Shown piece after piece: positions 15,881 to 24,671 of a DNA stretch of 27,850 bases. The position numbers and the translations under genes are program-made. The stretch is from Candidatus Parcubacteria bacterium (GTDB lineage: Bacteria; Patescibacteriota; Patescibacteriia; UBA1558; GWA2-36-10): the NCBI GenBank assembly GCA_003599205.1, contig QZJA01000002.1:1-27850 (forward strand), given 5' to 3'. Numbering within the stretch: position 1 is the first letter of the stretch; the number at the start of each line of letters is the position of its first letter. The notes under the pieces are model-generated. The model was not told where the DNA came from, did no database searches, and saw only the letters and a program-made list of their open reading frames with translations.

Positions 15881-16952
15881 TGGTCGCCTCATTATAACTG
15901 ATAAAATAAGTTATGACCAGAAGCTGATAAAGAAAAACTATATAATTAGATTGAAAGAATCTCGAAAAAAACCAAAAGGTAAATAACAGAGCTGTATAAC
16001 CCAAAAGCATGAAAGAAACAGTATTGTTTTTGGCTTGTTTTTTGATCAGCCACCACAACAAGGGCAAGCAAAAAATAATTTGCCCAATATAAAAAGGATA
16101 ATAATCGTGAATAGAATCAACTAGGCCCAAACGATAAATAAGACGTGACCAGCCAAAACCATTTATCGGATAGCTCGTCGCTAAAGTCCCATTCATATAT
16201 TGATAAATATCCTGCCAAAAAGACCGAGCATCCCAAAAAAGAAAAGGCAATAGTATGAGTAGCCCAACAAAAATACCCCACTTTGTTTTTTGCCAAATAT
16301 AAAATACACTTTCACGCCAATCTTTCTGCTGAAAAAACAAATAAAAAAAATAAAAAGGCAAGAGCGGCCAAATAGTCTGTTTGGCCATAACCGCTACACC
16401 CAAAATTATAGAGGCACTAACTATTTTTTTCTTTTGCAGTAGATAAATTATCAGCAATAAAAAAAATAAAATCAAAATATCATTTTTACCTTCCACTAAA
16501 TCTTTGACGAAAAAGGGATTAAAGCCAAATAAAGTCAGAGCCAATAATTTTTCTTCTCTTCCTTTGACCAATTTATACAACAACCATAAAGCTCCCAGAA
16601 AAGCTACATAAAATACTAAACGCTCATCATAAAAATGAAAAACATTTTTTGTCACCAAATAAAAAGGAATTGATAATATTGGATATACTGGCAAATAAGC
16701 ATAGTGCTGTACAACTATACTATTATCAACTCTTTCTCCTAAGAAATAGGTAGGATTACTATCCTCGTTCCAATGAGCTAAGACAGTATCACTGAAATCT
16801 TCAGTGTAAAAATTCTTACCAGCCAATAATTTTTTCGTAGCCAATTCCGTTTGTATAGCTCCATCGTGTATATATAGATAACCATCTTTTCCCTGTCCAC
16901 TTTTTATCAAGATAAAAGTAGCTACTCCTGTAGTGAACAAAATACAAAACAA
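15867..16952 (-). CDS. GT-C fold membrane glycosyltransferase, main part (frame-shifted gene)
   Basis: 361 residues as read from a nominal TTG; the frame stays open 87 bases upstream and continues the N-terminal fragment at 17161 if one base is restored. Many membrane helices follow a first outside loop with 'YIHDGA', a placement typical of GT-C enzymes that use lipid-linked sugars. It is a paralogue of the protein at 22399: shared in order are HDG, GKN-x-Y, 'YP', NP-x-F, G-x-ND, WDA, YPI-x-G and FF-x-R-F. Donor and acceptor are unknown. The restored protein is 431 residues, close to the 455 of the paralogue. It ends in TGA inside the start of the helicase gene. Polymannose- or GT87-type activity is an inference. 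Confidence 0.82.
   Translation of the reverse strand: MFCILFTTGVATFILIKSGQGKDGYLYIHDGAIQTELATKKLLAGKNFYTEDFSDTVLAHWNEDSNPTYFLGERVDNSIVVQHYAYLPVYPILSIPFYLVTKNVFHFYDERLVFYVAFLGALWLLYKLVKGREEKLLALTLFGFNPFFVKDLVEGKNDILILFFLLLIIYLLQKKKIVSASIILGVAVMAKQTIWPLLPFYFFYLFFQQKDWRESVFYIWQKTKWGIFVGLLILLPFLFWDARSFWQDIYQYMNGTLATSYPINGFGWSRLIYRLGLVDSIHDYYPFYIGQIIFCLPLLWWLIKKQAKNNTVSFMLLGYTALLFTFWFFSRFFQSNYIVFLYQLLVITYFISYNEATNEAA
15891..15919 (-). promoter_or_regulatory. Possible promoter of the helicase gene inside the GT-C gene
   Basis: On the minus strand TGGTCA (4/6), 17 bases, then TATAAT (15891-15896), 10 bases before ATG 15880. This would give an almost leaderless mRNA. Confidence 0.4.
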
Positions 16953-17161
16953 AATAATAGATAATTTATAATAAAAAAACTTTTGTGGCCACCTTTTTCT
17001 TTGATTTCTAAAATGAGATAGACAATAAATAAAGGGAAAAACAACACCAAAAAAAACGTCTTAAAATATTCCAAGCCGAAGAAATCATTAGCTCCCATCA
17101 AAGTATAAGCAAAAAGAAATAGTATTATCGGTGTCAAATTGATCAAACGATTTTTATTCAT
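16922..17161 (-). CDS. N-terminal fragment of the frame-shifted GT-C glycosyltransferase
   Basis: 79 residues from ATG 17161, with two hydrophobic helices (about 8-27 and 33-52). After 'KGGHKSFF' the frame runs into a TAG. If a -1 shift occurs at the seven-A run 16973-16979 (T run on the coding strand), reading passes into the main frame as 'SFFYYKLSIILFCILFTTG', a smooth membrane helix that leads straight to the HDG loop. This is therefore the start of the gene at 15867-16952, not a separate gene. It follows the protease gene by 6 bases. Confidence 0.7.
   Translation of the reverse strand: MNKNRLINLTPIILFLFAYTLMGANDFFGLEYFKTFFLVLFFPLFIVYLILEIKEKGGHKSFFIINYLLFCFVFCSLQE
16973..16979 (-). other. 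Homopolymer at the frame break (T7 on coding strand)
   Basis: On the minus strand the codons read AGT TTT TTT ATT, so T-TTT-TTT fits the -1 slippery pattern X-XXY-YYZ. One more T would also restore a single frame. It may be a mutation, a sequencing error, or a slippage site. Confidence 0.6.
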
Positions 17162-17167
17162 AAAAAC

Positions 17168-20100
17168 TTATTGAAAACTATCTACCGCCTGATGTGGCAC
17201 ATACTTGGTGTCAGAAAAACATTCTCCTCCAGCTGCACATGATTGCGTTCCCGGACAACCGCATCTTTGACAATTGTCAATCAATTGCCCGTCCAAACAA
17301 CGTTTTGGTTTGCTTACTGAGCACCAATTTTCTAGAGTGCCATCTGAGCATTGCTCATTATACAAACCGCTGTGATATGAATCATGCTGAAAAGTAGACC
17401 AATCTAATAAACTCTGATTATATGTAGCCGCTAAATCCCAAGCATAGACGCTACCATCTACTGACCCGGTCAGTATCTCCGTGTCACCATCTTGGTCCAT
17501 ATCAATTATAAGCGGAGTACCAAACAAGCCTGCTTCTGATTCTTTGGGGAAACCACTAACCATACTTCCATTGCCATCCCAAGCAAATAAACCATTACGC
17601 CAATCTCCACTAATAATCTCCGATAATTGATCTCCATCAATGTCAGCCAAAGAAACACCGAAACCCTGATAAACAGGTACGGGAAAATTTGGCAAAACAT
17701 TGCCTTGATAATCTAAAGCAAATATACTCGCTTCCTGAGGGACAATAATTTCTAAATAATTATCTCCATTTATATCCCCTAAAGGTAAATTTTCAATGGC
17801 CCAAATACCTGCTCCGGATATATTTCTAAAATCAACTGGCCAGCCTGGTAATAACTCTCCTCTAATATTATAGACAAAAATTTCATAATTATTGGAGACC
17901 ACTATTTCCAAAATACCGTCATGATTTATATCTCCGATAGAGCTAGCTCTTGGGCCAACCCAACTCTGCCCATAATTTTTCATCTTGGGCCAACCGGCTA
18001 ATATATTACCCCTATGATCATAAACATATATCTTGTGATAATAATTTTGCTGGTCAAGAGCATTGTGGACATTAGCCACAATCTCTAAATTTCCATCACC
18101 ATTTAAATCAGCTATTGCTGGCACATAATATTGAAATTCATGAGGCATAAAATAAACTGGCCAGCCTGGTTTTGTGTTGCCATATTTATCAAAAGCGAAT
18201 ATTCCATCTGAACCAGCAAAAACCAAATCTAATTCCCCATCACCTTCCAAATCAACTACACTAGGCGACTGCCATTGACTTACAGGGTAACCGTTTAAAT
18301 CACGACTCCAGCGAATATTGCCAGTAGCCGAAATTACATATAATTTATCGCTGGAATTAACAACTATTTCCATACTTCCATCATCATCTAAATCCGCTAA
18401 AGCTGGTGTGCCATAATACTCTATACTTGGATAATAACTGCTACCAATATATACTGGCCAACCACTAACTAAAGTGCCATCAGCTTCAAAGGCATAAAAA
18501 ACATAATCGGCTGTTCCAAAGATAATTTCCAAATCTCCGTCATTATCAATATCACCGCTAACTAATGAGCCAATAACCTTATTTGATAAGCCCGATATCG
18601 GCCAGCCGGCATGATATATGGGGTTGGGCTTCAAATCTACATAGATATCTTTCTGGGAATTATTTTCTACCAAAATTCCAACTTCATCAGCAAAATAACC
18701 CACTTTGCTTATTCTGATTTCCCTAACGCCGGCATTTAAATTCAAATTTAGCGGACTTTGTCCGCGATAAACCCAATCGCCGGACTTTATATCTTTAACA
18801 TAAACTTTAGCGTCCGGCGATGATGTTTCTACATATAAACTACCAACTGGTTCTGTATTTACACCACAAACATCCCAAGCATCATTATTACTATCATCAC
18901 AGTCTTTGATTGTTTCATGACAAGTTGGACAACTATCCGGCTTATCGCCAACTCCCCAATTACAATAATTATCACCATCATTATCTGTGCATAATACCTG
19001 ACTACTATCAGCAGGTATCGGACTACTAAAGGTGTATAAAAAATTATTCTCTAAAGAAGAGTCATCACCGACTAAAATTCTAAAATAGCCGCCCTCTCCC
19101 CAATCTTCTCCCCAACTATTTTTGACTATCCAGTAATCAAAACCGTCATAAGTACCATAACCAACAATTAAAACTGCGTGCCCTCCTAAAAATTGCCCGT
19201 CAGTATGCTGATATATCCCTCCAGAATAATAAAAGAAATCTTCATAAACATACATGCCAGCCATAACTGGGCCATCTTCTACCAAAGCCTTCTTAATACC
19301 CCAGACATCGCCTAGAGACAATTCTTTAAAACTATTATATCTGTACTCATGATTAGTGCGACAATTATCTGCTAAACTACAAGCTACACCTCCACCACTA
19401 CAATTTCCCTGACCACTGGCATCGCATTCTTGATAAGAAAAACATTTTTCAGTAGTAATATTATCCACTCCGGGCAAATTACCGGTAATATTATTGATGA
19501 TCCCTTGTAGCTCTGAAATAGTAACCCCATTACAACCTTCTGGTTGTATGCAAGAAATAAAATCCTGTTCTGATAGATCAAATCCCAAGGTTGAAGTAGA
19601 ATTATTATAATGCGCTAGATAAGTTCCTTCCATCATACCAGCTAGAGCAAAGGCCCAACAACTACCACAGCTCCCCTGATCTTTAACTGGACTAATATAA
19701 TTGGAACCGTTGTGCTGATTGCGCCAATCAAAAAAATCTGGCATCCCATCAACTATCTCAAAAGATAAATTTTTATTTTTTTGTTTGACTAAGTCCAGTT
19801 CTTCTTGATTAACCTCAATACCCAAAAGATTTTTTTTATTTTTTTCTGTTAATTTTGACAATCGATTATCTTTTGCCTCCCACAGTTTACCTGCTTTTTC
19901 TAGTTTATTTTTTATAGCCGATAAATCCACTACCTTACCTTGTGCCTGCTTATCTAGTGAAGTAAAATTTTTGGCTAAAACTTGATTTTTTTCTACACTA
20001 TCTGTTTTGACGGTGGTGGGACTATTTTTTTTGACCACATAAGCCAAACCAGCATTAAAGCCCGTAAAAAATTCCCCCATTGATACGAGAGAAGAGACAA

Positions 20101-20182
20101 TCATAACCACTAAAAAACTTTTTGTAGTTACTGAAAGTTTTTGTTTAGTCTTAATTTTTGTCTTATAAACTTTTTTAACCAT
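17168..20182 (-). CDS. Secreted papain-like (C1A) cysteine protease with PEGA-like domain and FG-GAP β-propeller
   Basis: 1004 residues. A Lys-rich N-terminus and a hydrophobic segment (22-47) form a signal peptide or anchor. A charged pro-region (about 55-145) precedes the C1A domain (148-390): Gln169, Cys175 (GSCGSCWAF), His335 (GGHAV) and Asn355 (KNSWG), all four needed residues. Next come a Cys/Asp-rich Ca-type loop (398-440), a PEGA-like β-domain (446-518), and about eight repeats of the D-x-D-x-D-G type (541-930; for example DIDNDGD, DLDDDGS, DLNGDGN), predicted to fold as a β-propeller. A Cys-rich tail ends it. It probably acts outside the cell on proteins of a host or neighbour. It has its own extended -10 promoter and leads a four-gene run. 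The joining of these domains is the unusual part. Confidence 0.92.
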   Translation of the reverse strand: MVKKVYKTKIKTKQKLSVTTKSFLVVMIVSSLVSMGEFFTGFNAGLAYVVKKNSPTTVKTDSVEKNQVLAKNFTSLDKQAQGKVVDLSAIKNKLEKAGKLWEAKDNRLSKLTEKNKKNLLGIEVNQEELDLVKQKNKNLSFEIVDGMPDFFDWRNQHNGSNYISPVKDQGSCGSCWAFALAGMMEGTYLAHYNNSTSTLGFDLSEQDFISCIQPEGCNGVTISELQGIINNITGNLPGVDNITTEKCFSYQECDASGQGNCSGGGVACSLADNCRTNHEYRYNSFKELSLGDVWGIKKALVEDGPVMAGMYVYEDFFYYSGGIYQHTDGQFLGGHAVLIVGYGTYDGFDYWIVKNSWGEDWGEGGYFRILVGDDSSLENNFLYTFSSPIPADSSQVLCTDNDGDNYCNWGVGDKPDSCPTCHETIKDCDDSNNDAWDVCGVNTEPVGSLYVETSSPDAKVYVKDIKSGDWVYRGQSPLNLNLNAGVREIRISKVGYFADEVGILVENNSQKDIYVDLKPNPIYHAGWPISGLSNKVIGSLVSGDIDNDGDLEIIFGTADYVFYAFEADGTLVSGWPVYIGSSYYPSIEYYGTPALADLDDDGSMEIVVNSSDKLYVISATGNIRWSRDLNGYPVSQWQSPSVVDLEGDGELDLVFAGSDGIFAFDKYGNTKPGWPVYFMPHEFQYYVPAIADLNGDGNLEIVANVHNALDQQNYYHKIYVYDHRGNILAGWPKMKNYGQSWVGPRASSIGDINHDGILEIVVSNNYEIFVYNIRGELLPGWPVDFRNISGAGIWAIENLPLGDINGDNYLEIIVPQEASIFALDYQGNVLPNFPVPVYQGFGVSLADIDGDQLSEIISGDWRNGLFAWDGNGSMVSGFPKESEAGLFGTPLIIDMDQDGDTEILTGSVDGSVYAWDLAATYNQSLLDWSTFQHDSYHSGLYNEQCSDGTLENWCSVSKPKRCLDGQLIDNCQRCGCPGTQSCAAGGECFSDTKYVPHQAVDSFQ

Positions 20183-20211
20183 TTTTTTATTTTAAGGTCA
20201 TTATGAACTAT

Positions 20212-20220
20212 ATTATACCA
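20212..20220 (-). promoter_or_regulatory. Extended -10 promoter of the protease gene
   Basis: The minus strand reads TGGTATAAT, a perfect extended -10, 29 bases before ATG 20182. No good -35 is visible, as is normal for this promoter class. Confidence 0.6.
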
Positions 20221-20285
20221 TTTCATAAGTATTATTGCTATTTAAGCTGTTTTATGATTTAATTCTGTCTATAAAACTAAAATCT

Positions 20286-21347
20286 ATGTCATTTTCCCTA
20301 GGAATTGTCGGCCTGCCAAATGTCGGCAAATCAACACTATTTCAAGCCCTAACTAGAAACAAGGTAGAAGCATCCAACTACCCTTTTTGTACTATTGATC
20401 CCAACGTTGGCGTGGTGGCTGTACCAGATAGCCGACTCGACCAGCTGGCTCAGATATCAAAATCTGCCAAAATAATTCCTACCACCATTGAATTCGTCGA
20501 CATAGCCGGTTTGGTCAAAGGTGCTTCTGAAGGAGAGGGACTGGGCAATAAATTTTTGTCTCATATCAGAAAAGTTGATGCCATTGTCCAGGTCATCAGA
20601 CATTTTCAAGATAACAACGTCACTCATGTTCACGGCAATATCGATCCCGAATACGACAAACAAATCATAAATTTGGAATTGATAATGGCCGACTTAGATA
20701 CCGTTACTAAGCATCTAGACAAAGTCCTGACTAAAATGAAAGGCGCTTATGACAAATCTTTGGACAAAGAAAAAGCTTTACTGCTAAAAATCAAAGAAAC
20801 TTTGGAAAAAAACCAGTTGCTTAATTCTCTTGAATTTGAAGCTGATGAAAAAAAGATCTTGCAACAACTAAACCTTTTGACCACCAAACCAATTATTTAT
20901 CTCTACAACATAGCTGAAGAAAATGTTGACCAAGACTTGGCTCTAGCCGAAGGCTCTATTGCTATCTGCGCCAAAACTGAAGCTGAACTAGCTGACCTTC
21001 CACCAGAAGAAGCCAAAGAATATCTTCAAGAGCTCGGTATTGCCAAAAGCGGTCTGGAAAATCTAATAATTGCCAGCTACAAATTGCTAAACCTAATAAC
21101 TTTTATAACCACCGGACCGGAAGAAACTAGAGCTTGGACAATTACCGAAGGTACTAAGGCTCCCCAAGCCGCTGGAGTAATCCATAGCGACTTTGAAGCT
21201 GGATTTATTCGCGCTGAGGTTATCAACTGGCAAACTCTTTTGGATGACGGTGGTTGGAACAAAGGCAAAGAAGCCGGACACATGCGTATGGAAGGCAAGG
21301 ACTATATAATGAAAGATGGCGATACGGTTCACTTCCATTTTAATTAA
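20286..21347 (+). CDS. ychF: YchF/OLA1 family ATPase/GTPase
   Basis: 353 residues from ATG 20286; an in-frame TTG at 20235 gives 17 extra residues unlike the family. G1 is GLPNVGKS (9-16), G3 is DIAGLVKGA. The G4 position reads NIAEE in place of NKxD, as usual for YchF, which prefers ATP. A helical insert follows the G domain, and the C-terminal TGS domain has 'RAWTITEGTKAPQAAGVIH'. The protein binds ribosomes and influences translation and stress response; its exact role is not settled. Divergent from the protease gene. Confidence 0.97.
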   Translation: MSFSLGIVGLPNVGKSTLFQALTRNKVEASNYPFCTIDPNVGVVAVPDSRLDQLAQISKSAKIIPTTIEFVDIAGLVKGASEGEGLGNKFLSHIRKVDAIVQVIRHFQDNNVTHVHGNIDPEYDKQIINLELIMADLDTVTKHLDKVLTKMKGAYDKSLDKEKALLLKIKETLEKNQLLNSLEFEADEKKILQQLNLLTTKPIIYLYNIAEENVDQDLALAEGSIAICAKTEAELADLPPEEAKEYLQELGIAKSGLENLIIASYKLLNLITFITTGPEETRAWTITEGTKAPQAAGVIHSDFEAGFIRAEVINWQTLLDDGGWNKGKEAGHMRMEGKDYIMKDGDTVHFHFN

Positions 21348-21406
21348 CGAGCGAATCATCCGCAGCTTTTAGCAAAAGATGATTTATTTCCACTTTAATT
21401 AAAAAA

Positions 21407-21415
21407 TGCTAACAT
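21407..21415 (+). promoter_or_regulatory. Possible extended -10 promoter of gmd
   Basis: TGCTAACAT fits TG-n-TAxxxT, with TTTCCA (21387-21392, 4/6) 17 bases upstream. It lies 7 bases before ATG 21423, so the mRNA would be leaderless. Weak -10. Confidence 0.35.
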
Positions 21416-21422
21416 ATATTAT

Positions 21423-22394
21423 ATGAAAAAAGCATTAATCACTGGCATCACTGGACAAGACGGTGCCTACTTAGCCAAATTTTTACTAGAAAAAAATTAT
21501 AAAGTTTATGGTTTGATCAGAAGAATAGTCAACCGCGACTTTTCTAATTTGGAATATCTTGGCATTGCCAATAAAGTAGATTTTGTTGATGGTGATCTGA
21601 CCGATGAAGCATCACTTATCAATGCCATCAAAACAATCAGACCTGATGAAGTCTACAACCTAGCTGCTCAATCATTTGTCGGCACTTCCTGGGATCAACC
21701 ACTGGTAACTTCTGAAATAAATGGTTTGGGCACACTCAAACTACTCAACACTATAAAAAATCACTGGCCAAGCGCTAAATTTTATCAAGCTGCTACCAGT
21801 GAAATGTTTGGTAACAGCGCGACTGACGGCTTCCAAGATGAAAATACACCTTTCCATCCTCGCAGCCCCTATGCTATATCTAAGCTCTTTGCCTACTGGA
21901 TGACTGTAAACTTCAAAGAAAGCTTTGGTATGTTTTGTGCCAATGGTATTCTCTTTAATCACGAATCACCTATCCGTGGCAAGGAATTTGTCACCAGAAA
22001 AATCAGTGACGGTGTAGCCAAAATAAAACTCGGCCTAGCCACTGAAATAAAACTCGGCAATTTGGATGCCCAAAGAGACTGGGGCTTTGCTGGCGATTAT
22101 GTAGAGGCGATGTGGCTGATGCTACAGCAAGAAGAAGCTGATAATTTTGTCATTTGTACTGGCCAGACTCATAGCATCCGCGAACTTTTGGCTATTGCTT
22201 TCCAGCACGTTGGTATTGATGACTGGGATAAGTATATTAGTATTGACCCCCGATTCAAACGACCAGCCGAACTGCATGCTTTAACTGGTAAAAATACCAA
22301 AGCTAAAAATATACTGGGTTGGGAACCGAAGCTAAGTTTTGAAGAACTGATAAAGATGATGGTTGACGCTGATCTAGAAAGATTAAAAAAATAA
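21423..22394 (+). CDS. gmd: GDP-mannose 4,6-dehydratase-like NAD(P) sugar dehydratase
   Basis: 323 residues, short-chain dehydrogenase fold. The dinucleotide loop is GITGQDG (8-14). The active site has Thr125-Ser126-Glu127 (ATSEMFG) and the Tyr150-x3-Lys154 pair (PYAISK). 'FNHESPIRG' (178-186) and 'LGNLDAQRDWGFAGDYVEAM' (211-230) are close to the GMD pattern. The enzyme turns GDP-mannose into GDP-4-keto-6-deoxymannose, the precursor of GDP-fucose, rhamnose or related sugars. It is a little shorter than typical GMD (about 340-370). The next gene, a GT-C protein, begins 4 bases after its stop, which ties it to surface glycan building. Confidence 0.9.
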   Translation: MKKALITGITGQDGAYLAKFLLEKNYKVYGLIRRIVNRDFSNLEYLGIANKVDFVDGDLTDEASLINAIKTIRPDEVYNLAAQSFVGTSWDQPLVTSEINGLGTLKLLNTIKNHWPSAKFYQAATSEMFGNSATDGFQDENTPFHPRSPYAISKLFAYWMTVNFKESFGMFCANGILFNHESPIRGKEFVTRKISDGVAKIKLGLATEIKLGNLDAQRDWGFAGDYVEAMWLMLQQEEADNFVICTGQTHSIRELLAIAFQHVGIDDWDKYISIDPRFKRPAELHALTGKNTKAKNILGWEPKLSFEELIKMMVDADLERLKK

Positions 22395-22398
22395 AGCA

Positions 22399-23766
22399 GT
22401 GTCCAAAACAAAAACAGAAAAAAACGTTTTTGCTACTTACAAGCAAGTTTTCTCCTGGCTAATTAATATTTATATAAAAGCCACTCAAAATTTTCTTAAA
22501 ACCGATTTTGGCTTATTTTCTTTATTTATACCTCTATATTTATATTGGACTCTAAATACTAGCGTCAATTTGCTAAATAATTACAATATTATCAACAGTA
22601 GTCTCTGGTGGAATTTTACTCCTTGGACTATTTTCTTAATCTTTGCAGTATTATTTTACCTCTACTGGCAAGCCCACAAAAAAAATAAAACTAAAGCTAA
22701 ATTATGGATATTGGCTTTATTTTTTTTATTTTTTGTAGCTATACTAGCCCTAAAAATAGACCAAAGATTTGATGATAAAATAGTTTCTAATTTTCATGAC
22801 GGTTTACCCCAAGTAGAAGTATCAATAGATTATTTTCTCAGTGGAAAAAATCCTTACCGAGAAAACTACTACGGCACAGCTCTAGAGGACTATAGTCTCT
22901 ATCACCTAATAGATGTAACTGGTAAAGACAGAATTTTCCGCCAATTAAATCCCGCCTTTGAAAATTATGTTTACCCACCAGCCCAATTTGTCCTAGCCAC
23001 ACCGCTCAAGTTAATTAGTGAAAACTTATTTGGCTTATATGACCATCGACTTTTCATCCTACTATTTTTCATTCTCTCAATACTAATAATTTATCGACTG
23101 CCAGACACCTCAAAAAATAAACTGTCACTTCTAGTGGTCTATACTTTCAATCCTCTTTTTCTTGATTCTATAATTTACGGCTACAATGATGTCACTGCTA
23201 TTATGCCACTACTCTATGCCTTGTATCTTTTGAAAAAAAATAAATACCAATGGTCTTTATTTTTTGTCGCTCTGTCTATCTTGATAAAATACAACACGGT
23301 ATTTTATTTGCCTTTCTTCCTGCTTTATATTTTCCAAAAAAAGAATCATGAGTTTAAAATCAAATCCCTGCTAAAATTTTCTCGCTACCTAATACCACTG
23401 ATAATACCCGCCTTATTTCTCCTGCTACCCTGGGTAATCTGGGATGCTGGGGCACTATATCATGATACCATCTACTATCTTAATCATATTTATCCTATCA
23501 GAAGTCTAGGCCTATCAGCCTATTGGCTAAAAACTGGCATTGTCCAGAGTCCCTTTGAATATCATCCTTTTTGGATTTACCAAGTGATATTTTTGCTTCT
23601 AGCTTTGCCGCCACTGATCAAAAAACAACTAAAAAACAACAATTTAAACGATATTTATCTAGCTGGAACCATACTAATGAGTGGAGTATATTTCTTTTAC
23701 CGTTACTTCACTTCCAGCCAAGTAACACTAATATTCCACAACTTATTAATAGCCTTGTTTATCTAA
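22399..23766 (+). CDS. GT-C fold membrane glycosyltransferase (GT87/DUF2029-like)
   Basis: 455 residues with about ten membrane helices. Start is GTG 22399, 4 bases after the gmd stop; no nearby ATG exists. After two or three helices comes the loop 'NFHDGLPQVEVSIDYFLSGK', then NPY, 'YPPAQF', 'FNPLF', 'GYNDV', 'KYN', 'IWDAG', 'YPIRSLG' and 'FFYRYF'. The same blocks occur in the frame-shifted gene at 15867-17161, so the two are paralogues. GT-C proteins of this kind move a sugar from a lipid phosphate donor to an acceptor outside the membrane. It is coupled to gmd, so its sugar may derive from GDP-mannose. Exact substrate unknown. Confidence 0.86.
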   Translation: MSKTKTEKNVFATYKQVFSWLINIYIKATQNFLKTDFGLFSLFIPLYLYWTLNTSVNLLNNYNIINSSLWWNFTPWTIFLIFAVLFYLYWQAHKKNKTKAKLWILALFFLFFVAILALKIDQRFDDKIVSNFHDGLPQVEVSIDYFLSGKNPYRENYYGTALEDYSLYHLIDVTGKDRIFRQLNPAFENYVYPPAQFVLATPLKLISENLFGLYDHRLFILLFFILSILIIYRLPDTSKNKLSLLVVYTFNPLFLDSIIYGYNDVTAIMPLLYALYLLKKNKYQWSLFFVALSILIKYNTVFYLPFFLLYIFQKKNHEFKIKSLLKFSRYLIPLIIPALFLLLPWVIWDAGALYHDTIYYLNHIYPIRSLGLSAYWLKTGIVQSPFEYHPFWIYQVIFLLLALPPLIKKQLKNNNLNDIYLAGTILMSGVYFFYRYFTSSQVTLIFHNLLIALFI

Positions 23767-23770
23767 ACTA

Positions 23771-23799
23771 TTGACAAAAAAGCAACAAAATACTATATT
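23771..23799 (+). promoter_or_regulatory. Strong σ70-type promoter of GC-rich cassette 2
   Basis: Perfect TTGACA (23771-23776), four bases after the stop of the preceding gene, a 17-base spacer and TATATT (23794-23799, 5/6). The leader to ATG 23896 is about 90 bases and begins with CCTATTTGTAC, related to CCTGTTTGCAC in cassette 1. Confidence 0.75.
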
Positions 23800-23882
23800 T
23801 CTGAGTCTGCCTATTTGTACACTCCAAACCAGAAAGCAAAGCTTGATCTAGATTCTTAAACCATTCACCCCCTCAAACCCCT

Positions 23883-23890
23883 AGGAGAGG
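23883..23890 (+). promoter_or_regulatory. Shine-Dalgarno site of the NYN gene
   Basis: AGGAGAGG lies five bases before ATG 23896. It fixes the start and contrasts with the SD-free AT-rich genes. Confidence 0.8.
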
Positions 23891-23895
23891 CTACC

Positions 23896-24648
23896 ATGTC
23901 AGATTCACACCCCGAGGGAAAACTCAGCTACGTTATGGTGGACGCCGAAAACCTATTTTTTTCCGTTGCCAACAAGTACGGCGCCGGCATCTACCTCAAC
24001 TTCGCCCGCGTCGTCAAGATGCTGGAAAAACGTTTCGGTCCGGTCCGAATACTTGTCTGCGGATTCTTCTCCGACGAGAACGGCAAGGGCCTACTGTACA
24101 CGATCAAGGCCCATCTGATGAGCCTGCCCGATGTGACAGTGATCGACACCCGTACCAGACCCGACCTCGTCAAAGAGGTCTCTGATCGCGTCATGGTGGA
24201 AGAAATTTTCACCGGATCAGAAGGGCCCAACGCCCAACCCAAACGATACGAACGTTGTATCTTTATGACCGGCGACCGGTCAATGCTCAGATCCGCCCTG
24301 TACATCAGGGACAAGCTCGGTGTACCGGTCACCATCATCGGTGAAGAAGGTACTATCAATCGTGCCTATAACAATGCTGACATCGAGGTTATCCATCTTG
24401 ACCCGGTAGAAAACGACCTACTCGTCACCGAGAGAGTGGACTCTGCCCTCCACGACTTGATCCAGAGCTCCGATGCTCTCAACGCCGACAACGTGGTGGA
24501 AAGATTCCGCCAAGCCAACCCTCATTTCTTCATCAACGAAGACAGTCGCTCTACCTTCAATGCCGAAGATGCCAATCGGGCGCGCTGCCGGCTGATTCGC
24601 CGCTGTTTCATCAAGATCCTGGAAGATCAAAAAGCTGGCAAAAGCTAA
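23896..24648 (+). CDS. NYN-domain (PIN-like) predicted ribonuclease in a GC-rich cassette
   Basis: 250 residues. The NYN/PIN-like domain spans about 10-170: 'VMVDAENLFF' with Asp16 and Asn19, an acidic helix at 90-104 (D97, E102, E103), and 'IFMTGDRSMLRSAL' followed by 'GVPVTIIG', where the family usually has GDSDF; the first Asp (127) is kept and the second is Ser129. A C-terminal domain (180-250) has helices and many Arg, perhaps an RNA-binding or OST-HTH-like part, not recognised. NYN proteins are metal-dependent RNases. GC is high (33 of the 60 bases from 24001), in contrast to the genes around it. It has its own promoter, SD and terminator. Missing acidic residue could lower activity. 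Confidence 0.86.
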   Translation: MSDSHPEGKLSYVMVDAENLFFSVANKYGAGIYLNFARVVKMLEKRFGPVRILVCGFFSDENGKGLLYTIKAHLMSLPDVTVIDTRTRPDLVKEVSDRVMVEEIFTGSEGPNAQPKRYERCIFMTGDRSMLRSALYIRDKLGVPVTIIGEEGTINRAYNNADIEVIHLDPVENDLLVTERVDSALHDLIQSSDALNADNVVERFRQANPHFFINEDSRSTFNAEDANRARCRLIRRCFIKILEDQKAGKS

Positions 24649-24671
24649 ATACCACGCCCTAGCTACTGGTG

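Noticed and set aside
20235..20285. Upstream extension of ychF from a TTG
   Set aside because: The 17 added residues do not fit the family, which begins directly with the G1 loop after ATG 20286.
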